Shown in pieces: positions 28,058 to 36,628 of a DNA stretch of 64,000 nt. The notes below the pieces were generated by a model. It saw nothing but the letters and a program-made list of their open reading frames with translations. It was not told the origin of the DNA and searched no databases. How positions within the stretch are numbered: the stretch's first letter is position 1; each line of letters starts with the position of its first letter. This stretch comes from JAITWN01 sp050486285 (GTDB lineage Bacteria > Pseudomonadota > Gammaproteobacteria > SZUA-140), in contig JBJHCZ010000002.1 of NCBI GenBank assembly GCA_050486285.1, positions 1-64,000 on the forward strand. Direction: 5' to 3'. Both the position numbers and the translations under genes were made by a program.

Positions 28058-28546
28058 ATGAGCAACTGTCCCTGCGCCTCAGGCCGGCCCTATGACGACT
28101 GCTGCGGACCGGTGATCACCGGCAAACGCCCCGCCGAAACCGCCGAGGCGCTGATGCGCTCGCGCTATTCCGCCTTCGCCCGCGGCGAAACGGACTGGCT
28201 CGAGGAAAGCCTGCATCCCGACCAGCGCGGCGAACACGATGCCGAGGGCGCCCGCCAGTGGGCGGAGAAATCGCAATGGACCGGGCTCAGGGTCATCGAT
28301 GTCAGCGGCGGCGGACCGGACGACAGCGAGGGCACTGTCGAGTTCGTCGCGGCCTACCGCTACAAGGATCAGCCGCACGAGCATCACGAGATCGGCAGCT
28401 TCGTCCGCGAGCAGGGCCGCTGGTATTATCTCGACGGCAAGCTCGTCACCCCCGGCACCCGTCGCAACGAAGGCCCGAAGATCGGCCGCAATGATCCCTG
28501 CCCCTGCGGCAGCGGCAGGAAGTACAAGAAATGCTGCGGCGCCTGA
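28058..28546 (+). CDS. ychJ: YchJ-family SEC-C zinc-motif protein
   Basis: Predicted 162 residues. The start at ATG 28058 is chosen because MSNCPCASGRPYDDCCGP matches the family N-terminus; the frame is open 45 nt earlier. SEC-C zinc motifs are present at both ends, CPCASGRPYDDCC and CPCGSGRKYKKCC, around a UPF0225/NTF2-like core with ALMRSRYSAFARGETDWL. E. coli YchJ has the same arrangement. Role unknown. Downstream, in the same frame, is an ABC-transporter gene. Confidence 0.93.
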   Translation: MSNCPCASGRPYDDCCGPVITGKRPAETAEALMRSRYSAFARGETDWLEESLHPDQRGEHDAEGARQWAEKSQWTGLRVIDVSGGGPDDSEGTVEFVAAYRYKDQPHEHHEIGSFVREQGRWYYLDGKLVTPGTRRNEGPKIGRNDPCPCGSGRKYKKCCGA

Positions 28547-28558
28547 ACGGAGACTGAA

Positions 28559-30358
28559 ATCACGACGCCGGAGCCAGTCGCCCCACCACATCGCCTGTCG
28601 CCGCTGCGGGAGTTGTGGCCGTTTCTGAGACCCTGGCGCGCCCGCATCGCGCTGGCGCTGGCATTGCTGACCGCCGGTTCCGCGACGATACTGCTGGTAC
28701 CCCTCGCCTTTCGCGACCTGATCGATTTCGGCTTCGGCTTCGCCGGTGAAGGCGGCGCCGGACACGAAGGACTCTTCGGTGATCTCGGCCTGAATGGCTA
28801 TTTCATCGCCCTGTTCGCGCTGGCGGCGTTGTGGTCGCTTCTGGTCGCGGCACGCTACTATGTCGTCACCTGGATCGGCGAGCGCGTCACCGCCGACCTG
28901 CGCGCGGCGGTCTACGCGCGCGTGCTCGGGCAGTCGCCGGAGTTCTTCGAGACCTTGCGCACCGGCGAAGTGCTGTCGCGGCTGACCGGCGATACGACGC
29001 TGGTGCAGACCGTCGTCGGCAGTTCGGTGTCGATGGGGTTGCGCAGCCTGTTCCAGTTCACCGGCGGCATGATCATGCTCGCGGTGAGCAGCCTGTTCCT
29101 GTTCTCAGTCAATCTCGCGCTGATGGCCCTGCTGATCCTGCCGATCCTCGCGATCGGCCGCCGTCTGCGGCGGTTGTCGCGCGAGTCTCAGGACCGCATC
29201 GCCGACGCCTCGGCGCTGGCCGGCGAGGTGCTGAACGCGTCGACGACGGTGCAGGCCTTCACCCAGGAGACGCGCGAGGCCGACCGCTTCAGCGGACGCG
29301 TCGAGACCAGCTTCGCGGCAGCGCTCAGGCGCACCCGCGTGCGCGCCGCGATGACCGCGCTGATCATCACCGCGACGCTCGGCGCGATCATCTTCGTGCT
29401 CTGGCTCGGCGCGCTGCAGGTGCGCGACGGCAGCATGACGCCGGGCGAACTGGCGTCGTTCATACTTTATGCTGCGCTGGTCGCCGGCGGCGTCGCGACG
29501 ATCGCCGAAGTCTGGGGCGACCTGATGCGCGCGGCCGGCGCCACCGAACGCCTGCTCGAACTGCTGCGGGCGCGGCCGGTCATCGCCGATCCGCCCGCGC
29601 CGCTCGCCCTGCCCGACCCGGGCCGCGCCGCGATACGCTTCGAGCAGGTCGGCTTCCGCTATCCGGCGCGGCGTCAGATCGCCGCGCTGGATGACATCGA
29701 TCTCGACATCGCCGCCGGCGAGCGCGTCGCGCTGGTCGGGCCGTCCGGCGCCGGCAAGACCACGATCTTCCAGTTGCTGCTGCGCTTCCATGACGTGACC
29801 TCGGGGCGCATCCTGCTGAACGGTTGCGACCTCCGCGCGCTCGCGCTGCGGGAGCTGCGCGCGCACATCGCGCTGGTGCCGCAGGAACCGGTGATCTTTT
29901 CCGCGAGCGCGCTCGACAACATCCGCTACGGCCGCCCCGACGCCGGCGATGATGCGGTGTTCGCCGCGGCGCGCGCCGCGCTGGTCGACGAATTCGTCGC
30001 CCGCCTGCCGGAGGGCTATGACACCTTCCTCGGCGAGCGCGGCACCCGCCTCTCCGGCGGCCAGCGCCAGCGCATTGCGATCGCGCGCGCGATCCTGAAG
30101 GATGCCCCGCTGCTGCTGCTCGACGAGGCGACCAGCAGTCTCGACGCCGAATCGGAGGCCCACGTGCAGCAGGGCCTCGCCGCCGCGATGGAGGGGCGCA
30201 CGACGCTGATCATCGCGCACCGCCTCGCGACCGTGCAGAAGGTCGACCGCATCATCGTGCTCGAACAGGGCCGCATCGTCGAGACCGGCACGCCGGCCGA
30301 CCTGCGCCGGCAGAGCGGCCTCTATGCGCGGCTCGCCAGCCTGCAGTTCGAGGTCTGA
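28559..30358 (+). CDS. MsbA-like ABC exporter half-transporter
   Basis: Fused permease and ATPase. The six-helix membrane domain (about 20-330) contains coupling-helix motif SRESQDRIADASALAGE. The ATPase has Walker A GPSGAGKT, Q-loop VPQEPVIFSAS, signature LSGGQRQRIAIARA, Walker B LLLLDEATSSLD and switch His IIAHRLAT. It would export lipid, peptide or drug substrates as a homodimer. The start is uncertain: no ATG, GTG or TTG precedes a well-placed Shine-Dalgarno. GGAG (28549-28552) sits 6 nt before an ATC at 28559 that would give ITTPEPVAPPHRLSPLREL before WPFLRP; TTG 28613 is the first standard start and would truncate the family N-terminus. The gene is given from the ATC with reservation. 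Confidence 0.85.
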   Translation: MTTPEPVAPPHRLSPLRELWPFLRPWRARIALALALLTAGSATILLVPLAFRDLIDFGFGFAGEGGAGHEGLFGDLGLNGYFIALFALAALWSLLVAARYYVVTWIGERVTADLRAAVYARVLGQSPEFFETLRTGEVLSRLTGDTTLVQTVVGSSVSMGLRSLFQFTGGMIMLAVSSLFLFSVNLALMALLILPILAIGRRLRRLSRESQDRIADASALAGEVLNASTTVQAFTQETREADRFSGRVETSFAAALRRTRVRAAMTALIITATLGAIIFVLWLGALQVRDGSMTPGELASFILYAALVAGGVATIAEVWGDLMRAAGATERLLELLRARPVIADPPAPLALPDPGRAAIRFEQVGFRYPARRQIAALDDIDLDIAAGERVALVGPSGAGKTTIFQLLLRFHDVTSGRILLNGCDLRALALRELRAHIALVPQEPVIFSASALDNIRYGRPDAGDDAVFAAARAALVDEFVARLPEGYDTFLGERGTRLSGGQRQRIAIARAILKDAPLLLLDEATSSLDAESEAHVQQGLAAAMEGRTTLIIAHRLATVQKVDRIIVLEQGRIVETGTPADLRRQSGLYARLASLQFEV

Positions 30359-30367
30359 TGGGCCCCA

Positions 30368-30382
30368 CCCGCCACCGGCGGG
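30368..30382 (+). terminator. Weak terminator-like hairpin after the ABC exporter
   Basis: CCCGCC (30368-30373) pairs with GGCGGG (30377-30382) across a 3-base loop, followed by GACTTTAAT. The T-run is poor, so this is only a candidate. Confidence 0.35.
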
Positions 30383-30418
30383 GACTTTAATCACCGGCGC
30401 GATCACTTGCGTCAACGC

Positions 30419-30449
30419 TTGTCACTGCAGATGAATGTGTCTACATTCA
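30419..30449 (+). promoter_or_regulatory. Promoter with an operator dyad over the -10 box, upstream of the dihaem cytochrome gene
   Basis: TTGTCA (30419-30424) and TACATT (30442-30447) are 17 bp apart. A perfect inverted repeat TGAATGT (30432-30438) / ACATTCA (30443-30449) covers the spacer and the -10, the position expected for a repressor site. The cytochrome ATG follows at 30478 with GGGAG before it. Confidence 0.5.
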
Positions 30450-30477
30450 GACGGGTACTCCCCGGGAGCGACATGCC

Positions 30478-31674
30478 ATGAACACTCGGATGGCCCTGCA
30501 GTGCCTGCTTTTCGTCGGCGTGCTGATGACGAGTCTGACCACGTTAGCCGATCCCCACGCCGTCGCCACGCCCGATGACTACCTCCTGAAGTCGGATCTC
30601 AAGCTGTCGACCGGACAAATCCTGCCGACCGGTACCCGCTGGTACCAGCCGCCCGACATCGCGCGACTCAAGCGCGAGGTCGCCGCTGGCAGCTACAAGG
30701 GCGACATGACCCGGGCGAAGCAGATCATCCTCGGCTACGACCTCGTCTACAACACCTGGAACACCGTCGGCGAAGGCCGCAAGGACGGCAAGCCGCCGCT
30801 CGGCGAGGGCCGGATGATGAGTTGCACGAACTGCCATGCCCAGGCCGGGACCGTGCCCTATGCCTGGCCGTTTTTCCGGACCCTGACCTTCTACGGTCTG
30901 CGCGAGGAAGGCGCCGCCGGCGTTCCCTTCGGCGGCCTCGGCTATGCGCGCGACGCGCGCTCGCGGGCGAGCGATTGCGGACGCGAGTGCGGCGGCACGA
31001 TCATCATCGATGCGGAGTCTCCGGAAATGGATGCGCTGGTTGCCTGGATGCGTGCAGTCAGGGACGGCATCTATCCGGGCGAAGGACTGTTGATCCCCGA
31101 ATTCAAGACCCCCAGGGATGTCGGCAAGATCCCGGGCGCCACGATACCGCTGTTCGACAGCCTGCTCGACATGAAGGCCGACCCCGCCACCGGCGCGAAG
31201 CTCTTCAGCCAGCGCTGCGCGAGCTGTCACGGCAGGGATGGTACCGGCCTGTGGGGTGGTCCCGAGGGCTTCATCTACCCGCCGCTGGCCGGCGAGGGCT
31301 CGTTCTCGCATGCCGGCGGGCCGCTGATGATCCCGATCGGCGCGGCCTTCCTCAATCGCAACATGCCGTTGACGCAGCCGGATTCCCTGTCGCCGCAGCA
31401 GGCGATCGACGTCATGGCGCATATCTCGACGCTGCCGCGCGCCTCGGTCTGGTGGCAGAGCTATTATTTCCGCCATGACCCGTGCAGCCGGCCGCCGTTC
31501 CTGCCGCTGCACATCGGCGCCGTGCCCGAGGGCTTTCCGTTCCCGAAGGAACAGGCGCAGTTCGGCCCGTGGCGGCCGGTCGCCGAATGGCTTGCGAGCG
31601 ACGAGTGCCGCGCAAAGAATCCGTCCGGGGCACCTCAGCTTGACCGCGACTTCGATGCCCGGCAGGCGCGATAG
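30478..31674 (+). CDS. Periplasmic dihaem cytochrome c, TsdA-like (thiosulfate dehydrogenase family)
   Basis: Predicted 398 residues. Signal peptide about 1-25 (cleavage near TTLAD). Two c-type haem sites: CTNCH (about 117-121) in a TsdA-like N-terminal domain and CASCHG (about 246-250) in a standard cytochrome c domain with distal Met in the NRNMPLTQPDSLS segment. The region RASDCGRECGGTIIIDAESPEMDALVAWM parallels the conserved Asn/Cys region before SPEM in TsdA. TsdA oxidises thiosulfate to tetrathionate or the reverse. Homologues without this activity exist, so substrate is inference. It has its own promoter with an operator dyad. C-terminal extension (about 330-398) carries two extra cysteines. 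Confidence 0.75.
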   Translation: MNTRMALQCLLFVGVLMTSLTTLADPHAVATPDDYLLKSDLKLSTGQILPTGTRWYQPPDIARLKREVAAGSYKGDMTRAKQIILGYDLVYNTWNTVGEGRKDGKPPLGEGRMMSCTNCHAQAGTVPYAWPFFRTLTFYGLREEGAAGVPFGGLGYARDARSRASDCGRECGGTIIIDAESPEMDALVAWMRAVRDGIYPGEGLLIPEFKTPRDVGKIPGATIPLFDSLLDMKADPATGAKLFSQRCASCHGRDGTGLWGGPEGFIYPPLAGEGSFSHAGGPLMIPIGAAFLNRNMPLTQPDSLSPQQAIDVMAHISTLPRASVWWQSYYFRHDPCSRPPFLPLHIGAVPEGFPFPKEQAQFGPWRPVAEWLASDECRAKNPSGAPQLDRDFDARQAR

Positions 31675-31712
31675 GCTCCCTCATCCGGTTTCGGAGTGGC
31701 TGGTCGACGGAC

Positions 31713-31741
31713 AAAAAAAATCCGGCCCTCAAGGCCGGATT
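31713..31741 (-). terminator. Rho-independent terminator of the DUF4382 lipoprotein gene
   Basis: Arms AATCCGGCC (31719-31727) and GGCCGGATT (31733-31741) with loop CTCAA; on the minus strand the stem is followed by eight T. It is convergent with the cytochrome gene and lies about 87 bp after the lipoprotein stop. Confidence 0.9.
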
Positions 31742-31827
31742 GAAGGTCCGCGCCCGGCGCCTCCCGTTGGGAGGGGGAGGAGAGGCGGTAGGCGCCGGGA
31801 CGGATTTTCAGCTCATTCAATATCTCG

Positions 31828-33252
31828 CTATTCGGACTCGGCATCCTCGGCGGCGAACGCGACGACCGTCTTCGCCTCGAAGCAGCCGCCGGATCCCTCG
31901 CGACCGTAGACATCGGCCGGCTGGCCGCTCTCGAGGTCACCGAGCGTCGCAATGCCGCTGCTCATGCCGTCCACTACCAGAATCGTGGTGTCGCCATCGA
32001 TGCATATCAAGGTATCGGCCGAAATATTTCCAGCGCCCGACGGCAGCAGCAGGAAACTGCCCGCCGCAGTGTCGATCGGGCCGATCACGCCGGACAGCCG
32101 GACCGCGGGCTGCGCGTCATCGGCGAGGAACACGACCAGCGCCTGCACCTCCGGCTCGTCACCGGTCAGGATGCCGAGGATGCGGGTCTCGAGGCCGGCA
32201 ACGATGTCCCCCGGTCTGAGATCGAGACCGCTGCGCGACAGCACGCGCGCACCGTCGACGACGCCGACGTCGATCTGGTCGCCGCTCATGAACTCGCCTC
32301 CATAGGTCACCTCGACCCCGAATCGCCCGCTGCCGGCGTCATAGCCCTCGGTAACGACGCCGCGGACGCGGACCAGGGCCTCGTGCTCGCCGAGCCAGAC
32401 GAAGCGGGCGTCGAGCGCGACCCCGCCTTCCACGTAGTGGCGCAGGCGACCGATCACGGTCGCCGACTCGCCCTCGACGATCGCGTCGAAACCGGCCGCG
32501 CCGTCGGCGTTGAAGATCGAGGTGCCATCGCCGGTCCGGATCGTCAGGCAGCGCTCGTCGCCCTCGCCTTCGCTGCCGTAATGGAAGGCGCCGCACAGCA
32601 CAAACGTCTGTGCCTCGGCGTCGATCTCAGCAATCGTGCCGTTGACCTTGGTGAAGCGGGCGCGGTCGCCGTCGAGGATGTCGACGAACACGACCGGGCG
32701 GAAGAGGGTCTGCCCGCTGTTACCGGCGGTGACGATATGGATCGACTTCCCGGCGTCGAGGTCGATCTGCAGGATCAGGGTCTCGCCGGTCTTGACGTCG
32801 AAGCTGCGGCGCGGGTTCAGATCGATGCGTCCGCTCGGCAGTTTCGGCTCGATGACCTCGATGCGTTCACCGGCCTCGTTCAGGCGTACCAGTTCAATGT
32901 CGCGCACGTCGAGCCGGATCTTTTCATAGGTCCCGACCGGCACCTCGGTCAGGCTGAACAGTTCCGAGTGATCGCGCAGATCGAGCAGATTCAGCGTGCG
33001 CTCACCGGAGAAGATCGTTACCGGCCCGTTGTTGCCGCCGATCAGGCTGGCGCCGGTGATCGTCAGATTGATCTCGTCGAAGGCGGGCGTCGGCGCATCG
33101 GTGATGAGCAGCGCAACGCTGCCGGTCGTCCCGGCACCCCCGCCGCCCGTCAGTCCGTCGGAGTCGCCGGAACCGCCGAGACAGGCGGCCAACAGGGCGG
33201 CGATCGCCAGGGCCAGCGCCGGCATTGAAATCTTGCGGGTCAGCGAGTTCAT
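31828..33252 (-). CDS. DUF4382 lipoprotein
   Basis: Predicted 474 residues. The lipoprotein signal ends in ALLAAC (Cys24), then a Gly/Ser-rich spacer. The DUF4382 domain begins VALLITDAPTPAFDEINLTITGASL (shown here in parts) and continues with LNLLDLRD, VPVGTYEKIRLDV and GRIDLNPRRSFDVKTGETL, the family's beta-sandwich (about 45-195). The second half (200-470) resembles repeated DUF5666-like OB-type barrels (VNGTIAEIDAEAQTFVL, GVVTEGYDAGSGRFGVEV, GVIGPIDTAAGSFLLL). Surface or periplasmic binding role is likely, but unknown. AGGAGG lies 8 nt before ATG. It is monocistronic, with its own terminator. Confidence 0.85.
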   Translation of the reverse strand: MNSLTRKISMPALALAIAALLAACLGGSGDSDGLTGGGGAGTTGSVALLITDAPTPAFDEINLTITGASLIGGNNGPVTIFSGERTLNLLDLRDHSELFSLTEVPVGTYEKIRLDVRDIELVRLNEAGERIEVIEPKLPSGRIDLNPRRSFDVKTGETLILQIDLDAGKSIHIVTAGNSGQTLFRPVVFVDILDGDRARFTKVNGTIAEIDAEAQTFVLCGAFHYGSEGEGDERCLTIRTGDGTSIFNADGAAGFDAIVEGESATVIGRLRHYVEGGVALDARFVWLGEHEALVRVRGVVTEGYDAGSGRFGVEVTYGGEFMSGDQIDVGVVDGARVLSRSGLDLRPGDIVAGLETRILGILTGDEPEVQALVVFLADDAQPAVRLSGVIGPIDTAAGSFLLLPSGAGNISADTLICIDGDTTILVVDGMSSGIATLGDLESGQPADVYGREGSGGCFEAKTVVAFAAEDAESE

Positions 33253-33407
33253 CTATATGCCTCCTGGGAGGTTCAGCGCAATTAACTTGTGATTCTTTAT
33301 TATTCAGGCCGTTCAGGGGGCCGGACAGAAACGGGTCCCGTGTCGGATAGACGATCCGGAGCGGAAAACGGTTCCAGGGGAGATGATGTGAGCGCGGCCA
33401 GCCCTGC

Positions 33408-34748
33408 TCAGCGCGAGGGCTGTCCCGGCCGCAACGGAACCAGGTCCGCCCGGGTGATCCGGTGCATCGACAGGAAGCGGATCTCGCCGGGCTCGATCTC
33501 GACGAGATACTGCTCGCGCAGGTCCGCGCGACCATGGCGGTCGCGCAACTCGACATCGACGGCATGCGCCCCGGCTGGCAGCGCCAGTCGCGCGACCAGG
33601 ATCCGGTTCGGCAAGGTCGACCAGCTGCGGGTGTCGGCGCGTTCGCTGACCAGGCCGGCGACATTGACGATGAAACCGACCAGCTCGTTCTCGCGTCCGG
33701 CGGCGCGACTGGCCTCGTGCTTGACGACCGCGCGGGCGACGGCGCGCGAGATGATCGCCGGCTTGCGCCGTTCCAGCGCGTCGATCGCGAGGGCGTCGAT
33801 GTCCTCGGCCAGTTCCGCGCGCACCGATCGATCGCCGGACTCGAGCACGGCCGTGGTCACGAGCGGCCGTCGGCTCTGATAATACGGCAGCGAGACGCTG
33901 ACCAGCCTTCCCTGCGCGGTCGGCGCCGCCATGCCCGCCTCGCGCTTGACCGGGGCCAGGCCGGTGCCGAGCAGCAGGATGACCTCGCCCTCCCCGGCCA
34001 ACGGCGCGACCGGTCCGTCGGCCATCGCGAATTCCTCGCGATAACGCCGCGCCTCGTCGCCGAGTCCGACGCGTTCGGCCAGCCGGACGAGGTCTCGCCC
34101 GAGCGTCGGCGGCACCGCGACGGCCAGCGGACCGGCCGGATAACGCAGATAGGCCTCGCGGGCCTTGCGATACGCGATCATCGCGTCGCCATGCTCGCCG
34201 AGGGCCTCGAAGATCATGCCGGACAGCCAGCGCGCGAAGGCGTCACCGTGAAAGGCCGGATCCCTGCCGAGGTCGTTCAGCAGGACATCGAGCTGCAGCG
34301 CCTCGACGCGGGCCTTGCCGAGTGCGCCGGCGTCGAGATAGTTCAGGGCCGCGAAGACATGGAGCTGGACGCGCTCGAAGGGCTCACCGATATAGCTCTG
34401 GCGGGTATCGCTGACCGCAAACGCGCCGGCCTGCTCGCTGATGCTGATCGCGAGGAGGGAATCGATCAGCGGCTTGGCCTGTTCGAATGCCTCGGTGCTG
34501 CCTTCGAGATCGCCCTCCAGACGGAGCAGCATGCCGCGATTCATCAGCAGCAGCACCTGGTCACGATCCCGATGGCCGGCGTTGCGCTCGAGCACCTGCA
34601 GCGCGGCCTGCGCATCGTCGCGGACGATGCGGTCCTCCATCTGTCCGACCCAGTCGCCATAGGTCGCGCAACCGCCGGGCAGCAGGCCCAGCGCCAGAAA
34701 AAACGGAATCAATGGGGAGCGACCCCGTTTATCGGACATCAGCGTCAT
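33408..34748 (-). CDS. COG3014-type lipoprotein with TPR-like repeats
   Basis: Predicted 446 residues. Lipoprotein signal with candidate lipobox LPGGC (Cys27). An N-terminal helical region (about 45-240) has TPR-like segments such as LLLMNRGMLLRLEGDLEGST and ALNYLDAGALGKARVEALQL; the C-terminal part is a beta-rich domain containing VVKHEASRAAGRENELVGF and ending in HRITRADLVPL. This family (COG3014) is typically encoded beside LpoB, as here. It may support the peptidoglycan synthase activator, but the function is untested. ATG 34739 is an alternative start. Confidence 0.8.
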   Translation of the reverse strand: MTLMSDKRGRSPLIPFFLALGLLPGGCATYGDWVGQMEDRIVRDDAQAALQVLERNAGHRDRDQVLLLMNRGMLLRLEGDLEGSTEAFEQAKPLIDSLLAISISEQAGAFAVSDTRQSYIGEPFERVQLHVFAALNYLDAGALGKARVEALQLDVLLNDLGRDPAFHGDAFARWLSGMIFEALGEHGDAMIAYRKAREAYLRYPAGPLAVAVPPTLGRDLVRLAERVGLGDEARRYREEFAMADGPVAPLAGEGEVILLLGTGLAPVKREAGMAAPTAQGRLVSVSLPYYQSRRPLVTTAVLESGDRSVRAELAEDIDALAIDALERRKPAIISRAVARAVVKHEASRAAGRENELVGFIVNVAGLVSERADTRSWSTLPNRILVARLALPAGAHAVDVELRDRHGRADLREQYLVEIEPGEIRFLSMHRITRADLVPLRPGQPSR

Positions 34749-34827
34749 GAAACGAGGAGATCGCCTGAAGACCCTGGGCGCCGGATCCGGACTCTGATCC
34801 GACCCCGGATTTACCAGGCCGAACCCG

Positions 34828-35430
34828 TCACATCCGTGCGCCGGAGCGCGTGACGAACTTCTTGATCTTCTTCTGGCCGATCCAGACCTGACGATTGTCG
34901 GCGAGGCTGAACAGCGTCAGGTCGACCTGGTAATAGCGGACCTGGCGACGACCCTCGACGTCGAGGATCGAGTTGATCGTGCCTTGCAGCATGAAATCTG
35001 CGCCGAGTTCCCGGCCCATCGCCTTGCGCGTCTCCTCGGCGGCATGGAGACCCATGTCCATGCGCTCCTCACGGATCTGTTCGCGCTCGACGCGCGAGGC
35101 GACGAAGTTGACGTCGCCGGAATTGATCAGCGCGCGCGCGAGGTCGTTGACGAAGGTGTTGACGTTGATGTGCTCGTGGCTGAGGTTGCGAATCTCGCCG
35201 ACGATGACGGTCGGGTTGCCGCTGTTGCCGGCGCGATAATCCTCGAGCCAGCGCCGCGACAGCACGTCGCCGATCATCTCCTCGGAGACCAGGCGCGAGT
35301 CCGTGTCGTTCCAGTTGCCGCTGAGGTCGCGCGTCTCGTCGGGCGAGATGCGGTCGACCCGCGTCGCGCAACCGGCCACCAGCAGCGCCGCAATCAGCGC
35401 AGGCGTCAGTATCCTCATCGAATTCATCAT
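34828..35430 (-). CDS. lpoB: Penicillin-binding protein activator LpoB
   Basis: Predicted 200-residue outer-membrane lipoprotein: signal with lipobox VAGC (Cys21) and mature domain including DLSGNWNDTDSRLVSEEMI, PTVIVGEIRNLSHEHIN, and GADFMLQGTINSI; these match the LpoB/COG3417 family. LpoB reaches through the periplasm to stimulate PBP1b. In E. coli a long Pro-rich linker precedes the domain; here the linker is nearly absent, as in many non-enteric homologues, so direct PBP1b activation is inference. Downstream is its usual partner, the COG3014 lipoprotein. Confidence 0.87.
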   Translation of the reverse strand: MMNSMRILTPALIAALLVAGCATRVDRISPDETRDLSGNWNDTDSRLVSEEMIGDVLSRRWLEDYRAGNSGNPTVIVGEIRNLSHEHINVNTFVNDLARALINSGDVNFVASRVEREQIREERMDMGLHAAEETRKAMGRELGADFMLQGTINSILDVEGRRQVRYYQVDLTLFSLADNRQVWIGQKKIKKFVTRSGARM

Positions 35431-35488
35431 TGCTTCGTCTCCATCATTGATCGGGCATGGCGAGGGGTCCCCCCCGGGAACGCGGGAG

Positions 35489-36454
35489 CTACCCTTCCGG
35501 GTACAGATAATACTGCCGCCGGAGATACTCGTCCGGATATTGTCCGAGATGGCGGCGTATCAACGCCAGCGCTGTTTCACGAGCCGCCTGACCGAGCCGG
35601 TAGTCCTCGATCGCGGCAAGCATCTCCGACCGCGCGCGGCCGTCGCCTTCGCGCTTGAAATACCCGAGGACATGCAGCAGCACGTTGACATGCCCGCCGG
35701 TCATCGCCGGCCGGGACAGGGCCTGCATCATCGCCGCAATGTATTCCCCGGCGGCCGCGTCGAGGCCGCGGGCGGCGGCCTCGGCGACCAGCGGGCCGAG
35801 CCGGCGGTAGGCCGCCTCGTCATGGGCCAGCAGGCAGAACTTGTGGCGGCTATGGAATTCGATCAGCCCGTGATGGCTGAGTCCTTCCGCCAGCAGCCCC
35901 CGCCAGCGATGATAGACCCTGACCCGCGCGATGAAGTTCTCGCGGACGGCGGGGTCCTCGAGCCGCCCCTCCTCCTCGACCGGCAGGCCCGGATAGCGGC
36001 CGATCACCGCCGCGGCGAAGATCCCCCGCCCGTGGCCGGCCGCCGCGCCCTCCGTGTCGAAGACCGGGACCCCGTCGATGCCGCAACTCGGGGAGCCGCG
36101 CTTGAAGATATAGCCGCTGATCCCGGCAAAGCCGTCGAGGGCCCGATCGGCATGACGGTCGAGTGCCTCCGTGACATCGCGCGCGGGGTCATCGACGCCG
36201 CGCGCGCGCAAGCCGTCGGCGGTCGCGACCAACCGGATCGGCGGCCTCGGCGTGCCGAGCCCGATCTCGACCTCCGGGCAACAGCCGAGCAGCACGAAAC
36301 CAGGGCTGAATTCTTCCAGAATCAGTGGATTATACTTGTCTCGTCCGTCATGGCGCACGGCCTGGCCGAGCAGGCAACTGCTGATGCCGATCGACGGTCT
36401 GTCATCGGGGACTGCGGCCCTTTGATCCATGGCCTCGCGCTTCTCCGTGTTCAT
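35489..36454 (-). CDS. DUF523 (TudS-like)-DUF1722 fusion protein
   Basis: Predicted 321 residues. The N-terminal DUF523 domain (about 20-165) has the three cysteines expected to hold a [4Fe-4S] cluster: ISSCLLGQAVRHDG, LLGCCPEVEIGLGTPR and RGSPSCGIDGVP. DUF523 members such as TudS desulfurise thiouracil with that cluster. The C-terminal DUF1722 (YbgA-like, about 205-315) has HKFCLLAHDEAAYRRLGPLV, NVLLHVLGYFKR and PDEYLRRQYYLYPEG. Such fusions often lie near photolyase genes; none is here. Start ATG 36454; ATG 36430 also possible. The MITE-like element starts 9 bp upstream of the start and must affect the promoter. Confidence 0.87.
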   Translation of the reverse strand: MNTEKREAMDQRAAVPDDRPSIGISSCLLGQAVRHDGRDKYNPLILEEFSPGFVLLGCCPEVEIGLGTPRPPIRLVATADGLRARGVDDPARDVTEALDRHADRALDGFAGISGYIFKRGSPSCGIDGVPVFDTEGAAAGHGRGIFAAAVIGRYPGLPVEEEGRLEDPAVRENFIARVRVYHRWRGLLAEGLSHHGLIEFHSRHKFCLLAHDEAAYRRLGPLVAEAAARGLDAAAGEYIAAMMQALSRPAMTGGHVNVLLHVLGYFKREGDGRARSEMLAAIEDYRLGQAARETALALIRRHLGQYPDEYLRRQYYLYPEG

Positions 36455-36462
36455 TCATCCAC

Positions 36463-36605
36463 TAGCAGGCTGTTGAAAAAGGCCCGGCGGGTTTGCTCCG
36501 CGAATGGCTCGCCTCGCTACCGCTGCGCGGCACCCTTCGGGCTCCGGCGAGGCTGCGCTTGACTTCGCTGCGCCAACCCGCCGGGCCTTTTTCAACAGCC
36601 TGCTA
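36463..36605 (+). repeat. Complete 143-bp inverted-repeat (MITE-like) element
   Basis: Bounded by perfect 31-bp terminal inverted repeats whose outer part reads TAGCAGGCTGTTGAAAAAG on both ends. The interior is GC-rich and self-complementary (GGCTCGCCTCGCT with AGCGCAGCCTCGCCG-like sequence), so single strands can fold into an extended hairpin. No coding frame for a transposase. Flanking TA on each side fits either the repeat tip or a TA target duplication. It lies between the divergent DUF523-DUF1722 and lhr genes. A second copy is at 1-119. Confidence 0.85.
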
Positions 36606-36628
36606 ACGGCTTGCGTTATGATTCTGCC

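Noticed and set aside
29105..30415. Long minus-strand frame opposite the ABC exporter
   Set aside because: Antisense to Walker, signature and switch motifs of a real ABC ATPase; composition typical of a shadow frame.
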